Shown here: one piece after another, positions 12,401 through 23,430 of the stretch
How positions within the stretch are numbered: position 1 is the first letter of the stretch
Layout of the letters: each line of letters opens with the position of its first letter
NCBI RefSeq assembly: GCF_031877795.1
Contig: NC_133943.1
Span: 9,913,001-9,977,000 of the forward strand
Length of the DNA: 64,000 nt
Origin: Strix aluco
Lineage: Eukaryota > Chordata > Aves > Strigiformes > Strigidae
Direction of reading: 5' to 3'
Translations under genes and position numbers: made by a program
The notes under the pieces: generated by a model
Seen by the model: only the letters and a program-made list of their open reading frames with translations
Database searches by the model: none
What the model was told of the DNA's origin: nothing

Positions 12401-14478
12401 ACATTGGAAGCACTCTGGGTCAGACAAGTAAAGGATTTAGTTACAGCTCAATGCTATTAGGTGGTTCAAAAATCTCCATTGGGAAGATTGAGTCTTATCT
12501 GTAGCCAGATGTCCTGGTCTGCGGTGCTAAGGGAGCTTCACCCTTGACTTTACCTGGTGGAGGAAGGGATTTTTGGTGATCAGGCTCACAGGCCCATCTG
12601 CCATCAGCAGAGACATCTCTAACAGAAGCTCAAATTCAAGCTTTTCTAACGCTGGATGAATGGGCTTGTGGAGCCAAATTCTGCTTTTAGGAGCACTGCC
12701 TCCCAGCTAATTCTACAGTAACAAGGAACAGAGTCCAGATCACCAGGAAAAAGAGCCTGGATAAGAATTGTCGGTCTGGTCGTCTCCTCTTTCCTTCATT
12801 AACCCAGACTGCTGCCCCATATTCTGCTCCTGGCCTGGTCAAATGCTGGTTTTACACTTTAAGGCTGAAGACGATGCAGTCAGGCAGAGACATGCTGAGT
12901 GGGATCTCCTGAACGAAGGCGCCACGGTTAATGACCCGGCGCAGCATGGCAGGGCGGTAATGACCATGCTGGAAGCCAGCAGCCCAGCACCAGCTGTCGG
13001 CTGTATTGTGCAACAGATGGGGGTGGGAGGTTCATCAGACACAACATCATTAGGGCTTTGGCCATGGACCAAGAGCGGGGTAAAGAGAGCGAGGAAGGTT
13101 TCAAAGCCAGCTACGCGCAGAGCAAGGTGGCATCAAGGATGCTCCATCCCCCCAGTGTGGAGCATGGCTTCAGAGGGGATGGGAGACCTCAGTGGTCACA
13201 AGAAGGAAGACTGGGGTAAAAAAAGAAAAAGACTGAGCCAGTGGTGTATCCAGAGCCGGTCAGGAGTCAGGGGAGGGACAGGGATGGACAAGAAGCTGGT
13301 GCTGGCAGCCGCCTGGCATTGACAGGCACTGCATCCCTGGACTCCTTCAAACTCCAGTTTGTGCAAGCTCTCAGCAGCTGCAACTGGAAATGTTCTGCTC
13401 CTGCGGGTCAAAGCCCTGAGCCTTGCAGCTGCCCTGTAATGTTCCCAAGCAAAGAAGTTTTGGGGTTGGGAACAACAGCCATTTAGTCTCCTGGTCAGGG
13501 TGATGTGGGCCAGGCACCAAGACTGTGAAGCTGCCTGGAGCCAAATGTCTCAGGGGAGAGATTAACAGTGTCCTCATCTATAAAGCTGTGGTCCATGGGG
13601 AAAAGTCAAGTAACTGAGAGGCAGGATGAAGTGTCATTTGCAGTGTTGTGTGTGCAACCCATCTGACAAGAGCTGGAGGCCTGCAAGGAGACTGGGCATA
13701 ACTAGTGCGAGAGCATCTGGTGGGTCCCTGCAGCTGCAGTGTCTCACTTGTCACCTTTGGTCACTTCACTGTGACCAGTGTGCAACATGCTTTTTGCAAA
13801 ATGCAAAACAGCTTGAAAATCATTTTACCAGCATTTCTCTATGCACCTGAGAAATGTGTCTGTCTTTCCAAAGAGAATAACATAATGATTCCACATGAAA
13901 ATGGAACAATTCAGAGTAATTCAGTCCACTACTGGGCAAAAAATAATAACAATAATTTCTTGCAGGTACCTTTTTAATATTTTCATCACTTTTGCTGCAG
14001 AAGCAATCAGGAGAGGAGGCTCGGAGCAGGCCCAAGCAAGACACAATGGCAGGCATTTGTCTGTAAAAACCTACAAAACAAAGTCATAACCTTTATCATC
14101 TGCAGCCAGACAGGCATTAGAGGTGTCTTAGTGCTGTCCTACAGCACAGAGGTGAATTATTCTGCCAGGATGTGTCAGGAAGCACCAGCTCTTGAGCTTA
14201 TTGGAATTAATTAACACATGTCCATGGTAACCCTGAACTCCCTGTCAAGAATATGTGGCCTTACTTAGTGTGAATAACACTTAAATGATGATTTAAGCAG
14301 TATTTTCCTTTCTTTCTTTCTTTGCCCTCTGAGCCAGGCTCTTCTGTGTATCAGGGACCTGAAGGCATCCTCTAGCATTTCTAACGTCTCTTCCAGGCAA
14401 AGAAACACTAATGTGCGCATAAAGAACAGGGGAATGTGCCAAAAGCCCTCTCCACGCTCCGACTCCACTCAAAACTAA
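9429..14478 (+). CDS. Kazal-type serine protease inhibitor, SPINK1-like (4 coding exons, 96 aa)
   Basis: The protein is a secreted inhibitor of trypsin-like proteases. The coding sequence joins 9429-9483, 10966-11006, 11623-11735 and 14397-14478: 291 bases, 96 residues plus stop. All junctions are GT-AG and phases match (1, 0, 2). Residues 1-18 are a hydrophobic signal peptide ([10 protein letters not shown] start). Residues about 19-34 are a short acidic linker. Residues 35-84 form one Kazal domain with cysteines at 35, 44, 52, 63, 66 and 84 and Tyr59, fitting the family pattern C-x7-C-x6-Y-x3-C-x2-C. The segment [13 protein letters not shown] closely resembles human SPINK1 and places Lys46-Ile47 at the reactive bond, predicting trypsin specificity. 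The exon layout is that of SPINK genes. A 12-residue tail follows the last cysteine, whereas SPINK1 ends there. The ATG context (GGACCATGA) is good. The family is certain. Which SPINK paralogue it is cannot be settled without a tree, so no symbol is given. Confidence 0.93.
10966..11006 (+). CDS. Kazal inhibitor exon 2 (linker)
   Basis: The acceptor is a long pyrimidine tract ending in ctctag and the donor is GAG|gtgaag. The exon completes codon 19 and encodes residues 20-32, an acidic, low-complexity linker between signal peptide and Kazal domain. It enters in phase 1 and leaves in phase 0, matching both neighbours. Confidence 0.88.
11623..11735 (+). CDS. Kazal inhibitor exon 3 (reactive-site half of the Kazal domain)
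   Basis: The acceptor is tgtctccag and the donor is AACCT|gtgagt, leaving phase 2. The exon encodes residues 33-69 and two bases of codon 70. It carries five of the six Kazal cysteines, the P1 Lys46 and the PVCGTD core. In SPINK1 the corresponding exon also ends just after the 'CFEN' motif, here CFQN. Confidence 0.95.
14306..14323 (+). repeat. (TTTC)n simple repeat in intron 3
   Basis: A short run of tttc units lies about 75 bases before exon 4. It adds to the pyrimidine tract upstream of a second, weaker acceptor (gag at 14,331-14,333). Confidence 0.7.
14397..14478 (+). CDS. Kazal inhibitor exon 4 (last cysteine, tail and stop)
   Basis: The acceptor is tctcttccag. The first base completes codon 70 (Leu). 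The exon then encodes [14 protein letters not shown], giving the 17-residue spacing between the fifth and sixth cysteines expected for Kazal domains, followed by a 12-residue hydrophilic tail and TAA. It was found by requiring phase 2, a hydrophobic strand and a terminal Cys. The AATAAA 60 bases later supports it. Confidence 0.9.
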
Positions 14479-14537
14479 AAGACCCAACCGTTCCAGAGAA
14501 GATACCACAAAGCTGTCCCTCACCTATACAAATGCCT

Positions 14538-14543
14538 AATAAA
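14538..14543 (+). terminator. Poly(A) signal of the Kazal inhibitor gene
   Basis: A canonical AATAAA lies 60 bases after the stop codon. This gives a short 3' UTR typical of small secretory inhibitor genes. I recognise no second gene before the CpG island that begins near 15,040. Confidence 0.7.
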
Positions 14544-14994
14544 ATGGAAGCATTGCCATGTCTTGCACTGGGATTTCTTACACACACAGCAAACCCCTTT
14601 CCCTGACATTCAAAATACCTTCCTGGAGAATATGGTTTGTTTTGGTAATGTCTGTGAGCAAACTACGGACAGAGCCCCAGGGACAAGGCTAGGACATGCC
14701 CAAGGAGAGAGCCAGGCTTTGGCATGACAAGGAGGCTCTTTTTTGCATCAGGAATTTTATTTTCCTTTCCTGAACGTCCAGCATCCAAGCAATAGGACAT
14801 TTTAGCATTTTCATGACTTGCAATTACAGTTGTTAAATACAGAGCACTAAAGCCCTTACTCCAGGGCTTTTGCCAGGAGGAAGAGTCCAAGTCATCTCCA
14901 TGCTGACCTCTCTCCAGCCTTGTCCATATGCCAGTGCCCCATCATATGGTCCCTCGGAAAACGAAAAAAGGCTCCATTTTTCCAGGTAAAAATC

Positions 14995-15005
14995 TTTTTT
15001 TTTTT
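14995..15005 (+). repeat. T11 homopolymer run
   Basis: Eleven T residues, followed by ccctctag, give an acceptor-like sequence at the edge of the CpG island. No exon could be assigned downstream of it. Confidence 0.7.
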
Positions 15006-15039
15006 CCCTCTAGTGGCCTCGGTGAGCTTTGCTGCTGGC

Positions 15040-15650
15040 ACCCATGGGCGCGCCCCAGGGCTGCGGGCTGGTGGGAGGGGAGACGCGGCTGCCGGCGCAG
15101 CGGGACGCAGGGTGCGGGTCCCTGGATGGAGAAAGGGAGGAGGTTTCGGCACTGGAGGCCGCTGTTGCTCCGCCGGAGCCGGTGGCCGGTGCCGAGCCCC
15201 GCAGCTGGAGCCCGCAGCTGGCGGGAGGCGGCGGCGGCCGCGGGGCGGCTCGGCCGGGGCGGGCGGGGGGCGGCGCCGGGCGGCCCTCGGCGAGATGCCG
15301 GTGCTGCTCTGTCCAGCCCTGCAACGGGGCCGACAGCCGCTGCGCTGGGGCAGCCGAAGCGCTGAGCCTCGCCACGTCCCTGACCCCCACACCGCCCCCC
15401 ACCCCGGAACCCACGGGCAGGGTTGCAGGGACCTCACGCTCCGGCCTGGGGGGTGACAAGGACACGAGTGGCCCCGGAGGGCCGGTCCGCGGGAGCTGTG
15501 CCCGAGGGATGCGCCTGCCTGGCACTGGGTAGCGCTGCCGGCTGGTCCCCTGCGAGCTGGGCACTGCTGGTGCCAAAGGGCTCTAATGAGTCAACCCAGA
15601 ACAGCCCGGGACAGAGCGGTCGGGGCTGCGGGTTGAACCCTCTTGGCGTT
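15040..15650. promoter_or_regulatory. CpG island, orphan promoter
   Basis: GC content rises abruptly and CpG dinucleotides are very dense, with runs such as gcggcggccgcggggcggct and gggcgggcggggggcggcgc containing several Sp1-type GGGCGG boxes. The surrounding tens of kilobases are CpG-poor. Long open frames exist in several frames here, but only because stop codons are rare in GC-rich DNA; none has a recognisable domain. It starts about 500 bases after the poly(A) signal of the Kazal gene and lies 37 kb before the HRH2 coding exon. It could be a distal HRH2 promoter, a lncRNA promoter or the promoter of a gene I could not recognise. Confidence 0.8.
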
Positions 15651-18600
15651 CCCCGTGAATTATAGCCCTTGAGTAAATGGCTACTGGTATTTTGGGCGAA
15701 CCAAATGCTTTGCTCTTAGCAAATCCTGAACTTCACTTTGGTTAGAACGATGTGTCTGAGTTCTCCATGTTCCTTGAAGAAGTGGCTGAAGCACCAAAAA
15801 AAGCCCTCATGATCAAGCTGAGAGAAAGCTCTAGCGCTCACTTGGAATTTCAAATGCAACCAGATGCAGCTGGGAGCGGGGGGCGGCACAGGTTCCTCTT
15901 CTCAGATCTGCCAACAAGTCTGTCTGTGGTCGAGGGAGAGATGAGAAACGACTCACTTTGTCTGTGTGTAAAACTAATGTACTAAAGGTGGCAGCCCCAA
16001 ATAGGCTTGGGATGCCCTGACGTCTTTGCACAAAGGGGATGCTGGAATTATGCCTCCCGCAGCTGGGACATTTCTGATTCTGCTGCATCACAAGAAGGGG
16101 AGCATGGCTTTTACCTGGGGAGGTCTCTGCAAGCAGGGCTGGCAGGAGGGGAGGCTGAGCCTCCTCACACTGTTCACTCACTGCTTTTGGACTTTGTGGC
16201 GTGGCTAAACCCAGTTTAGCTCCAAACTCATCCGAGTTGGTTTCTTCCACCCAGAACACTGGAGAGGTTGCACTGAGGCCAACTTATGCCAAGTAAAATA
16301 CCTTTCCTTCCCATGCCACTTCTGGGAAACGTCACCCCGTATTAGCCAAGAGCATTTCTCCAATGAAGTGAGGTGCTGACCGAGCTTGCAAAACAGCAGG
16401 TTGCATCAGCTGGATGGTTGAGCACAGGCTGCATCTCCCCAGGCACTGTTCTGATGAGAACTAGCATTCCTGCTAAATGTCAGCCACATCCATTCCGCAG
16501 CAAGGTCCATATCAGGCTTGAGATTATGGGATGCAGCCAATCAAGGGCCACTCTGTAGGTACTGCACAGCAGGGACACATCAGGCAGAACCAGCGGCAAG
16601 TTTCCAGGAGGGAACGGTTCCTGTCCATATTCCAGTTTTGTCTTGAACAAGTGCAAATCTGAGGAAGATTTAGCAGGTGCAAAAGTGTTTTACTGACCCC
16701 TAGACAGGGTTTAGTTTTATTTATAGGAGGCTCATCCTCAAAAGTCTTCTGCCCCCATAAAGATTCTTCCCTGAAGCTGAGGAGGGGAGCGCTTCATCTC
16801 AGCTGCTCCTCCACCATCTGATCGCCAGCAGAGCCTGGAGCCGCCCTGCCGGCAGCCAGCATGACTTTTCTGAGACACCGGCTTGCTTCCCCATGTCTCT
16901 GTGATGCTGTTTCCAGTGCTGGAGAGCTGGCAGGAACAGGGCAAAAGGAAGAGTGATGGGAGGAAGGGTAATGGCTTCAATTCTTCTTTTCTTTGTCTGT
17001 CTAAATAGCTGCAGCCTTTCAGGCCACCTTCTAAGGGCAGCACTTCTGGTGGTGGGTGTTTGGGAGAGACCTGAATCCATTTTAAATGATGCAACTGGGG
17101 AAAAACAGGACTCGCCAAAACACACGAAGTGCTCAGCCATCCGCCTTCCTCCTCCTTCCCTTCTGGCTGCTCCCAGAGGGCTCAGCCAGGGCAGCGGGAA
17201 AGGCCAATGGGTTCACAGGCACACGGTGGGTAAGGAGGAACCCAAAGGATGGTACAAACAGGGGGGCTCAGCATTTACTGCCTGGGAAAGCGTGGGCATG
17301 GAGCAATGCAGTGCCTGCCCCACCACAGCACTGCTCAGAATAATATGTTTGAATGACAAAGTGGGTAACACCAAAAATAACCACAGTTGTGGCAGCCTGG
17401 GGCTCCACAGAGAGCAGGATACCCACACGGCCCAGCCCCGTGCCAGCTCCCGGCCTGCCTGCCCTGGGGAGCACCAGCACATCTACGGGAGGAGCAGGTG
17501 GTTTGTGGCTGGCAATGCTTCCCCTCCTCTCCCTCCTCCTGCCGTCCAGGGGGCATCTCTCATGCACTCCTTTGCCAAGATTTGCTGTTCAGGTGGAAGC
17601 TTTTCAAAGCGGGGTTGCATCCTGCTCAGTGCCTCCAAAGCAGCCCTGGGTACTGCCAAGCCTTAGGAATGTCTCAAGAGTGATGAAAACCAGACAGCTG
17701 AGGACAGATCGCTCAGGGGAGCATTTTTCTGATCAGAAAACCATGTTTCTTCAAAACTGAGACTTTTCTGCCAGTAAAAATTCTGGTGAAATTCAGCTGG
17801 GAAGCCTTTTCCCCCTCTGCTCCTGGAACACTTTACTGAAGTTCCTGTCTGGGAGGAAATTTCCTTCTCTATTTCCATCACTGGTAGCATTTGACATTTG
17901 ATATCAACGTCATGATAGCAAACTGCAAAGTCAGGATTAGAAGTGGACCAAAGGACTTTAATGACATGCAAAGCCACAGCTGAGAAGCAGCTCTGGATTT
18001 TTGGTAGTTTCAAAATGTTCCAGTTTTCAAACCTATTTAGAAGGGGTAGCCTTTGCCCACTGCAGCCTTCCGCAGACTTTCTCTGCTAAGGCATCTTCTA
18101 TTTTAGCCACGTTTCCAACATCAGATTTGTTTTTCTAGTCTGGAAATAATCAGAGCCTTCGTCAGATTTGTTGCAGATGCCGGAGGGCACTTTCCCTGGG
18201 GTGTGTTCAGTTCCAGGGGACTTTTTTTGGAGGGAACTGAATTAAACCCAGTTTGCCTGGTTGGCAAAGAGAGTTTCCCTTTGCAGATACCCCATGGGAA
18301 CCCGCCTGCTGCCAGTGAAAGCCTCTGCGTGTGCTACGATGCTGCCACGTGTCACCTCCTGCATGTGGCCTTTTGCAAAGGGTGCAGACAGCGGCATTCC
18401 CATACCCTGTGCAGAGCAGAGGTCCGGAGCCTGCTCCCCTTTACGGATCAGGTCTGCACACCAGACCTACATAACCGCTTCAGCTACTGCTGAGGTTGTG
18501 ACAACCTCAACAAGAGATATCAGGAGTGCCAGCAAAAACAAATAGTTTTATTATTGCAGAGAGACGGTTGCCCGGCACAGCACAGCAGCACCGCTATGTT

Positions 18601-19490
18601 AGAGGGTCACGCTGCCAAGTATGAGGCCAGAGAAGGAAATACCAATTGGTCCCACCCGAGTAGGAAATGATAGTGTTAACTCTCTGCAAAGCAAAAGTCT
18701 CACTGAAATGGAAGGATGCTTTTAAACTGCAAATTTCCTTTCATCTAAACCACGGCTCAGGCTACCTAGGGGAAAAGCTGTCCTCGGCAAATGTATGGGA
18801 ATGAGCTGGAAGTGGCTCTGTACCAGTACAGACAGACTGCCCACAGGGCTTAGTGGGGCTGTAGCAGGATCATCACTAAATAAGAGAGTGGACACTTCTC
18901 ACTGTCGGGCTGAAAGCACCATGATAACCACAGACATGGAGGAAATAGCCACTACTAGATCTGCAAATTTGAAGCAGGATCTCAGCTTTTGCTTTCTAAT
19001 GTCTCTGAGCTGCTACAGACAAGTCAAATGACAGTAATAGTTTGTATTTCTCTCTATCAAAAGACAGCAAGCTTCCAGGAATCGGAAGCATCCAAAGTGC
19101 TCTGCAGACAGCGCAGACAGCGAGGCAGCCCTGCCAATGTTTCTGCACTAGTTTTCTGGCCTTCATCCTGCATCAGGCACACTGCACTTACAGCAAGGGA
19201 CAGGAGGGGCTGGAAGTGCCAGCTCCGCATGGTGCTGGCACCTGAGGCTGGACTCCTCACGCTCCGCACGTTGCCGGAGACCTCCCGGCGCTGCAGTCGG
19301 CATTAGCACTGCGGGTAGATTAGATGCTGAGAAGTTTTGCTTCCTTCCAGCTAAGCAGCACAACTCCTGGAAAGCTCCCAGGCAGAGGTCCTGTCCTTCA
19401 CCCACGCCAGAACAATAACTTGTTGTTGTAGCACGGCTCAGTGGATTGCAGGATCTTTCCAAAAACTTAAGCGCTTTGCTGGTTTCAAAA

Positions 19491-19510
19491 TAGAAAATCA
19501 TAGAAAATCA
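19491..19510 (+). repeat. Two-copy 10-bp repeat resembling a CR1 terminal repeat
   Basis: The unit atagaaaatc occurs twice head to tail. CR1 elements end in short tandem units such as attctatg, whose complement contains catagaat, so this may be the decayed end of a minus-strand CR1 copy. No CR1 body is evident next to it. Confidence 0.3.
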
Positions 19511-21004
19511 TGTGTGTGGTTTAAATCCCAGTAGGGGCTGCTGGCCTCTGGGAGAAGGTCAGGTCCTTCGCACACACCCTGGCATGGAAGCATGTGAAGA
19601 TCCACCCCCACACCTGCTTCGCGGGGTGCTGGGAAGCTCTTCTTTGCTGGCAGATGGTGCTAAGGTGGCTTGAAGCCACAAAGACATTAGGTCAGTGCAA
19701 GTGTCCAGCTTGCAGGTGGCATCACTCTCAGGGACCAAGAACTGATGCGTTAATCAGAGACCCCCTGTCAGCCCTCTTCTGAAGGCAGCATCCACACGGG
19801 GGAAGGGAAACAGCAGCCTTCCCTATACACCCTATAGCACGCTCTGGGGCACTGTGTCCCCTGCCAATGCCCTCACAGGCGCAGACAGTGTTTAACTCCA
19901 GTGGTAGGATGCCAAGTCCTGACAGCAAAAGCCAGGATGCCTCAAATTTCAGCCCCATGAGGGGCTGAAACACGGTGGGGAAGAAAGAGCCGAAGCAGGA
20001 CTGAAGCTGTAGCCAAGGCAGGGCTGGGGCAGAGAAAGACATCCCACAGCCCTTGCACTGATGGCTGCGTGCTGGCTCTAAGGCAGATGAACTAATGGAT
20101 GCGGCAGTGAAATGGCACAAACACCCGATTCAAAGTGTGCCAAAACCAGTGGGCAAAGCAGGGCTTTGGGTCCGGCCCAGCAAGATACTAAAGGTCGCTG
20201 CAGCAGCATCGCTGCAGTTGCTATTGGGCTGAAAGCGTTTCTGGCTGCCCTGGTGCTTGGGCAGGAGTTATTCCTCTTCTCTCACCCCACTTCTGGTCAC
20301 AAATACACAGGAATTTGTTAACCAAGGGGATTGTTCTGTGCATATTGCCAAGAGTAAGGGGCTGCCCAGATGTGACTCTCCTGGCCTCCGCTGGCCTTGC
20401 TGGCTGGTTCGGGACACTGCCTGCATTGCGGCCAGCCGGTGGCAACGCTGTGATGAAGCAAAACATGTGCACCAGGGCTTAGCTCCTCTCCTTCAGCTGG
20501 CAGCAAAACTCGAGTGGGTGAAGCACAGGGCAGGAGGGGAGCACAGGTCTTGTCCTGCTGTGGTGGACAGGATGTTTTAGGGGACAGCACACATGTTCAC
20601 CCTGTCTGGAAAGCTCCAGGGAACATGCAGATCGGGCTATGGTGTCTTAAAGCAAACGAAGTAAAAGCCACCAGGGACAGAGCCCCGCATTTCTGCTTTC
20701 CAACCCTTCCCTGGCCACTGACCACCCCAGTGCCCTGAGCTCAGCCACCCAATTCAACAAGAGCTTCTAATTTTGGTGCTCAGAAACAGTCACTAACATG
20801 CCTGAACTTTCCAGTTTGCCTGACAGTGCTATAGATGAGTATAGCAAAACAATGAAGATAGAGTTCAAGGCCAAGGTTTTTCTCTGGAAAACCTGTTTGA
20901 AAGATAAAGCATAAACTAATTTGCCCATAGTGAGTGCCCCATTGTTTCTGCTGTTTCTTATTATTCCAGAACCACAAATATCCCCAAGTTCTTGGCAAAG
21001 GAAA

Positions 21005-21240
21005 GCAGCTAACTGATTACAATTAACATCCCAAAAAGCAATTAAGAAAATTTCAATTCACCTCTATAGGCACCAGGGCAGACAAGCATCTTTTGGTAAC
21101 AGCTCTGACACATGTTCCCTGTGCCAATCCAGCTCCTTTTAAAGATAATTCCTGCCTCGGAGGCAGCTAATTGACTGCAAAGGCAGGTCCGAGCTTTTCC
21201 AGCTCTCTTACAGGCAAAGTGCGTGATTTTGGCCTAAATA
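21005..21240. promoter_or_regulatory. AT-rich block with repeated attaac/caatt cores
   Basis: Several TAAT/CAATT cores occur close together (gattacaattaac, gcaattaag, ttcaattcac, agctaattgac). This density of homeodomain-like cores is common in deeply conserved enhancers. No conservation data were available, so the role is a guess. Confidence 0.15.
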
Positions 21241-22261
21241 GGACATCTGGACAAGGAAATATATATTTAGAGTTGCATAGTTGAACTGTCACTCTCCAAA
21301 ATAAAGCTCATGAGAGCAAAGTTTCCCCCAGTAACCGGTCCCGCCAGCAGAAGCACTTTCCCATGCAAACAAGTTCCTGTTAATGAGGGAAGTAGATGGT
21401 ATGTACAGCCTCCACAAGTGATGCAGTGCATCACTTCCAAGATTTTGTAGCTAATCTAAGTCCACAATTCCTATTTGTTCATGGAAAATACTGCCAGGAC
21501 GACCCCCTGAAATGCAAACAAAGGAAATGAGCTCTAGAGTCAGATCTTCAAGGATCGCAGCTGGAGACTGTATGTGCTGGAAACAGTGTGGTTGCAGTTC
21601 TGAAACCTATGAAACCTTCCTCATCCAAAACCCTTATCTGTAAATATAATGGCATCTAAATGGCCAGAAACATCCTAATCAAAGCGGAAGCTAGAAAATA
21701 GCACCTTTGTCACATTATCATCAGGTAGCCCAGCAAACCTGCTGTCATACACCTGCAGAGTCATCATACCAGCTTCCACACTCCCTCTCTGCTGCTGTTA
21801 TTCAAAGCATTTGAGTTTGGGGAGCCCTTTGAGCAAGCCCTTGACTCCAGGTCACCAGCCCGACACATGCACACTGCGCAAAAGGGTCAATGTAACTCCA
21901 TGTCCTCATTTACTTTGCATGTATTTGGCTGCAAATTGGCATTGCCCACATCAAGAGGAGGTATTCCTGTGAAAACCTGATGCTGGGTAACTCACTGGCT
22001 GGCCTCTAGGTGGGATCTTGTGTGAACACCTGCCCCTGGAAAGCCAGGAGGGAAAATGGAACAGGAAGCGGCAGGAGGTGCATAAATGTAATTTTCTCTT
22101 TCTCTGATCGAGCATGCTGAAGAATAACTTGCCCATGTTGAGACAGAGTGTGAAAACCACATTGTCAATAGATAGAAATCATGAGGTTGTTGCGCCAGTC
22201 GGGGCAAGCGGTTTTATTTCTAGACTGTCAAGGGAGAAATAATTCTTTAGAAAAATCAATT

Positions 22262-22390
22262 AAATTTAAATGAGTACATAGGAATGGCTGTTCTAGCCCC
22301 AAAGGTCCATCTAGCCAAGCACTATGCTTCCAGCACAATATGTCCTTCATCAGGAGAACATAGTTGTGCAGTTCCCAGGGGCACCATGAA
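22262..22390 (+). repeat. Ancient interspersed repeat resembling a widespread sauropsid element
   Basis: The stretch includes 'aggaatggctgttctagc' then 'ccaaaggtccatctagcc' and 'aagcactatgcttccagc'. I recall a repeat common in turtle and crocodilian DNA with the order: ggaatggccatactgggtca, gaccaaaggtccatctagcc, cagtatcctgtcttc. The match is clear by eye but diverged. I am not certain of the family name, so none is given. Confidence 0.45.
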
Positions 22391-23089
22391 CATAAGAGAT
22401 GTGTGGAGATGCGAATCGCCACACAAGTAACTGCCATCCGCTCCTATTCTCCCAGTTCACCCCCTGTCTGACCTCAGAATTAGGCTGCTTGTGTAGTTCT
22501 GCCAGCAGATCTGAGGGCCTGGCAACCCCCTGCGCAGCCTCAGTTCAAGGTCCTGGCCAAGGACTCATGGGAATCATGTCCCCATCGGCAGAGCCAGGCA
22601 GGAGTTATCTTGTCAGGGAGCTGCTGCCTGGCAGGAGGGTCACATCCCCATCTGCATGGCTGGATACAGAGGAGCTTAACTGTCACCAGAGACATACCTG
22701 GATCACGTCAGCTGGGTTGGAGGCCTCAGTCACACTCTGCCACCCTTCCCGAACCCGGGAGTCAGAAAAATACGTCTGTGCCCGGCCATGGGGAAACCAG
22801 TGAAGTGTCTGCTGTGCTCCCATGCATTTACAAGGAACGTAATTAAACATCAAGAGATGCTTTTCTCTGTTCACAGCTTCCATTTTCTACTCAACACTCA
22901 GCACCAAGGTCTGTGGTCTCGGCTCAAGACTTTGCCCTCGGAGCTGATTCTGGCAGTGTCCTGACTCTGCAGCTCTGGAGTTGAATCCTTCCAAAATGCC
23001 ATCAACAGCTGTGCTGTCTCTCTAATATCACGTTAACAACCTCAAATTAACGCACTCATTAAAAAGTAAAGCTTGAAGGAGCCTAAGGA

Positions 23090-23430
23090 GCTCAAAGCAT
23101 AACCAGCTGCATCAGGTGTTTTCCCAGTTTCTTTTCAAAGGCTTCCAGTAATGGAATTTCTACAACTTCCCCAAGAAACCATTTCCCAGCATTTGTGACT
23201 TTCTGGTTTGGCTTATCCTCATGACATCTCCTAGCCATGACAGACAGAGAGAAAAAAGCATTTTTTCCTCTTTTCAGTAGCTTTTTACACATTTGAAGAG
23301 CTTCACACTTACCCTGTTTTGCCTCAATCTTCAGTAAGCAGTTTTCCTTCTTTCCATGTCTCCTTCTAGGTTGGATTTTCTCTCCTTCCCCCTGTTCCTA
23401 CTGCTGTTATCTATTCTTACCCTAATCCAA
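23090..23430 (-). repeat. Old CR1-type LINE fragment, antisense
   Basis: On the + strand the segment reads as the reverse complement of a CR1 3' region. 'ggaatttctacaacttcccc' then 'aagaaaccatttcccagc' matches the antisense pattern 'ggaattccacaacctcccta...aacctattccagtg'. It is followed by motifs for 'aggaagtttttcc' and 'ttttatgtatttgaa' type sequence. A 60-70 base segment in the middle does not fit, so it is interrupted or strongly diverged. No coding capacity remains. Confidence 0.5.

Noticed and set aside
13600-14090. Earlier candidate terminal exons for the Kazal gene, including acceptors near 13,966 and 14,000
   Set aside because: In the required phase 2 they lack a terminal cysteine or hit a stop. 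The exon at 14,397 satisfies phase, spacing and poly(A) position.
14920-15576. Several long open frames on both strands in the first CpG island
   Set aside because: Low-complexity Gly/Ala/Pro/Arg peptides in many frames, as expected when GC-rich DNA lacks stop codons.
18203-18493. Cysteine-rich 96-codon open frame
   Set aside because: Considered as a Kazal-like or secreted peptide exon, but cysteine spacing fits no family I know, there is no signal peptide and splice phases do not match the Kazal gene.
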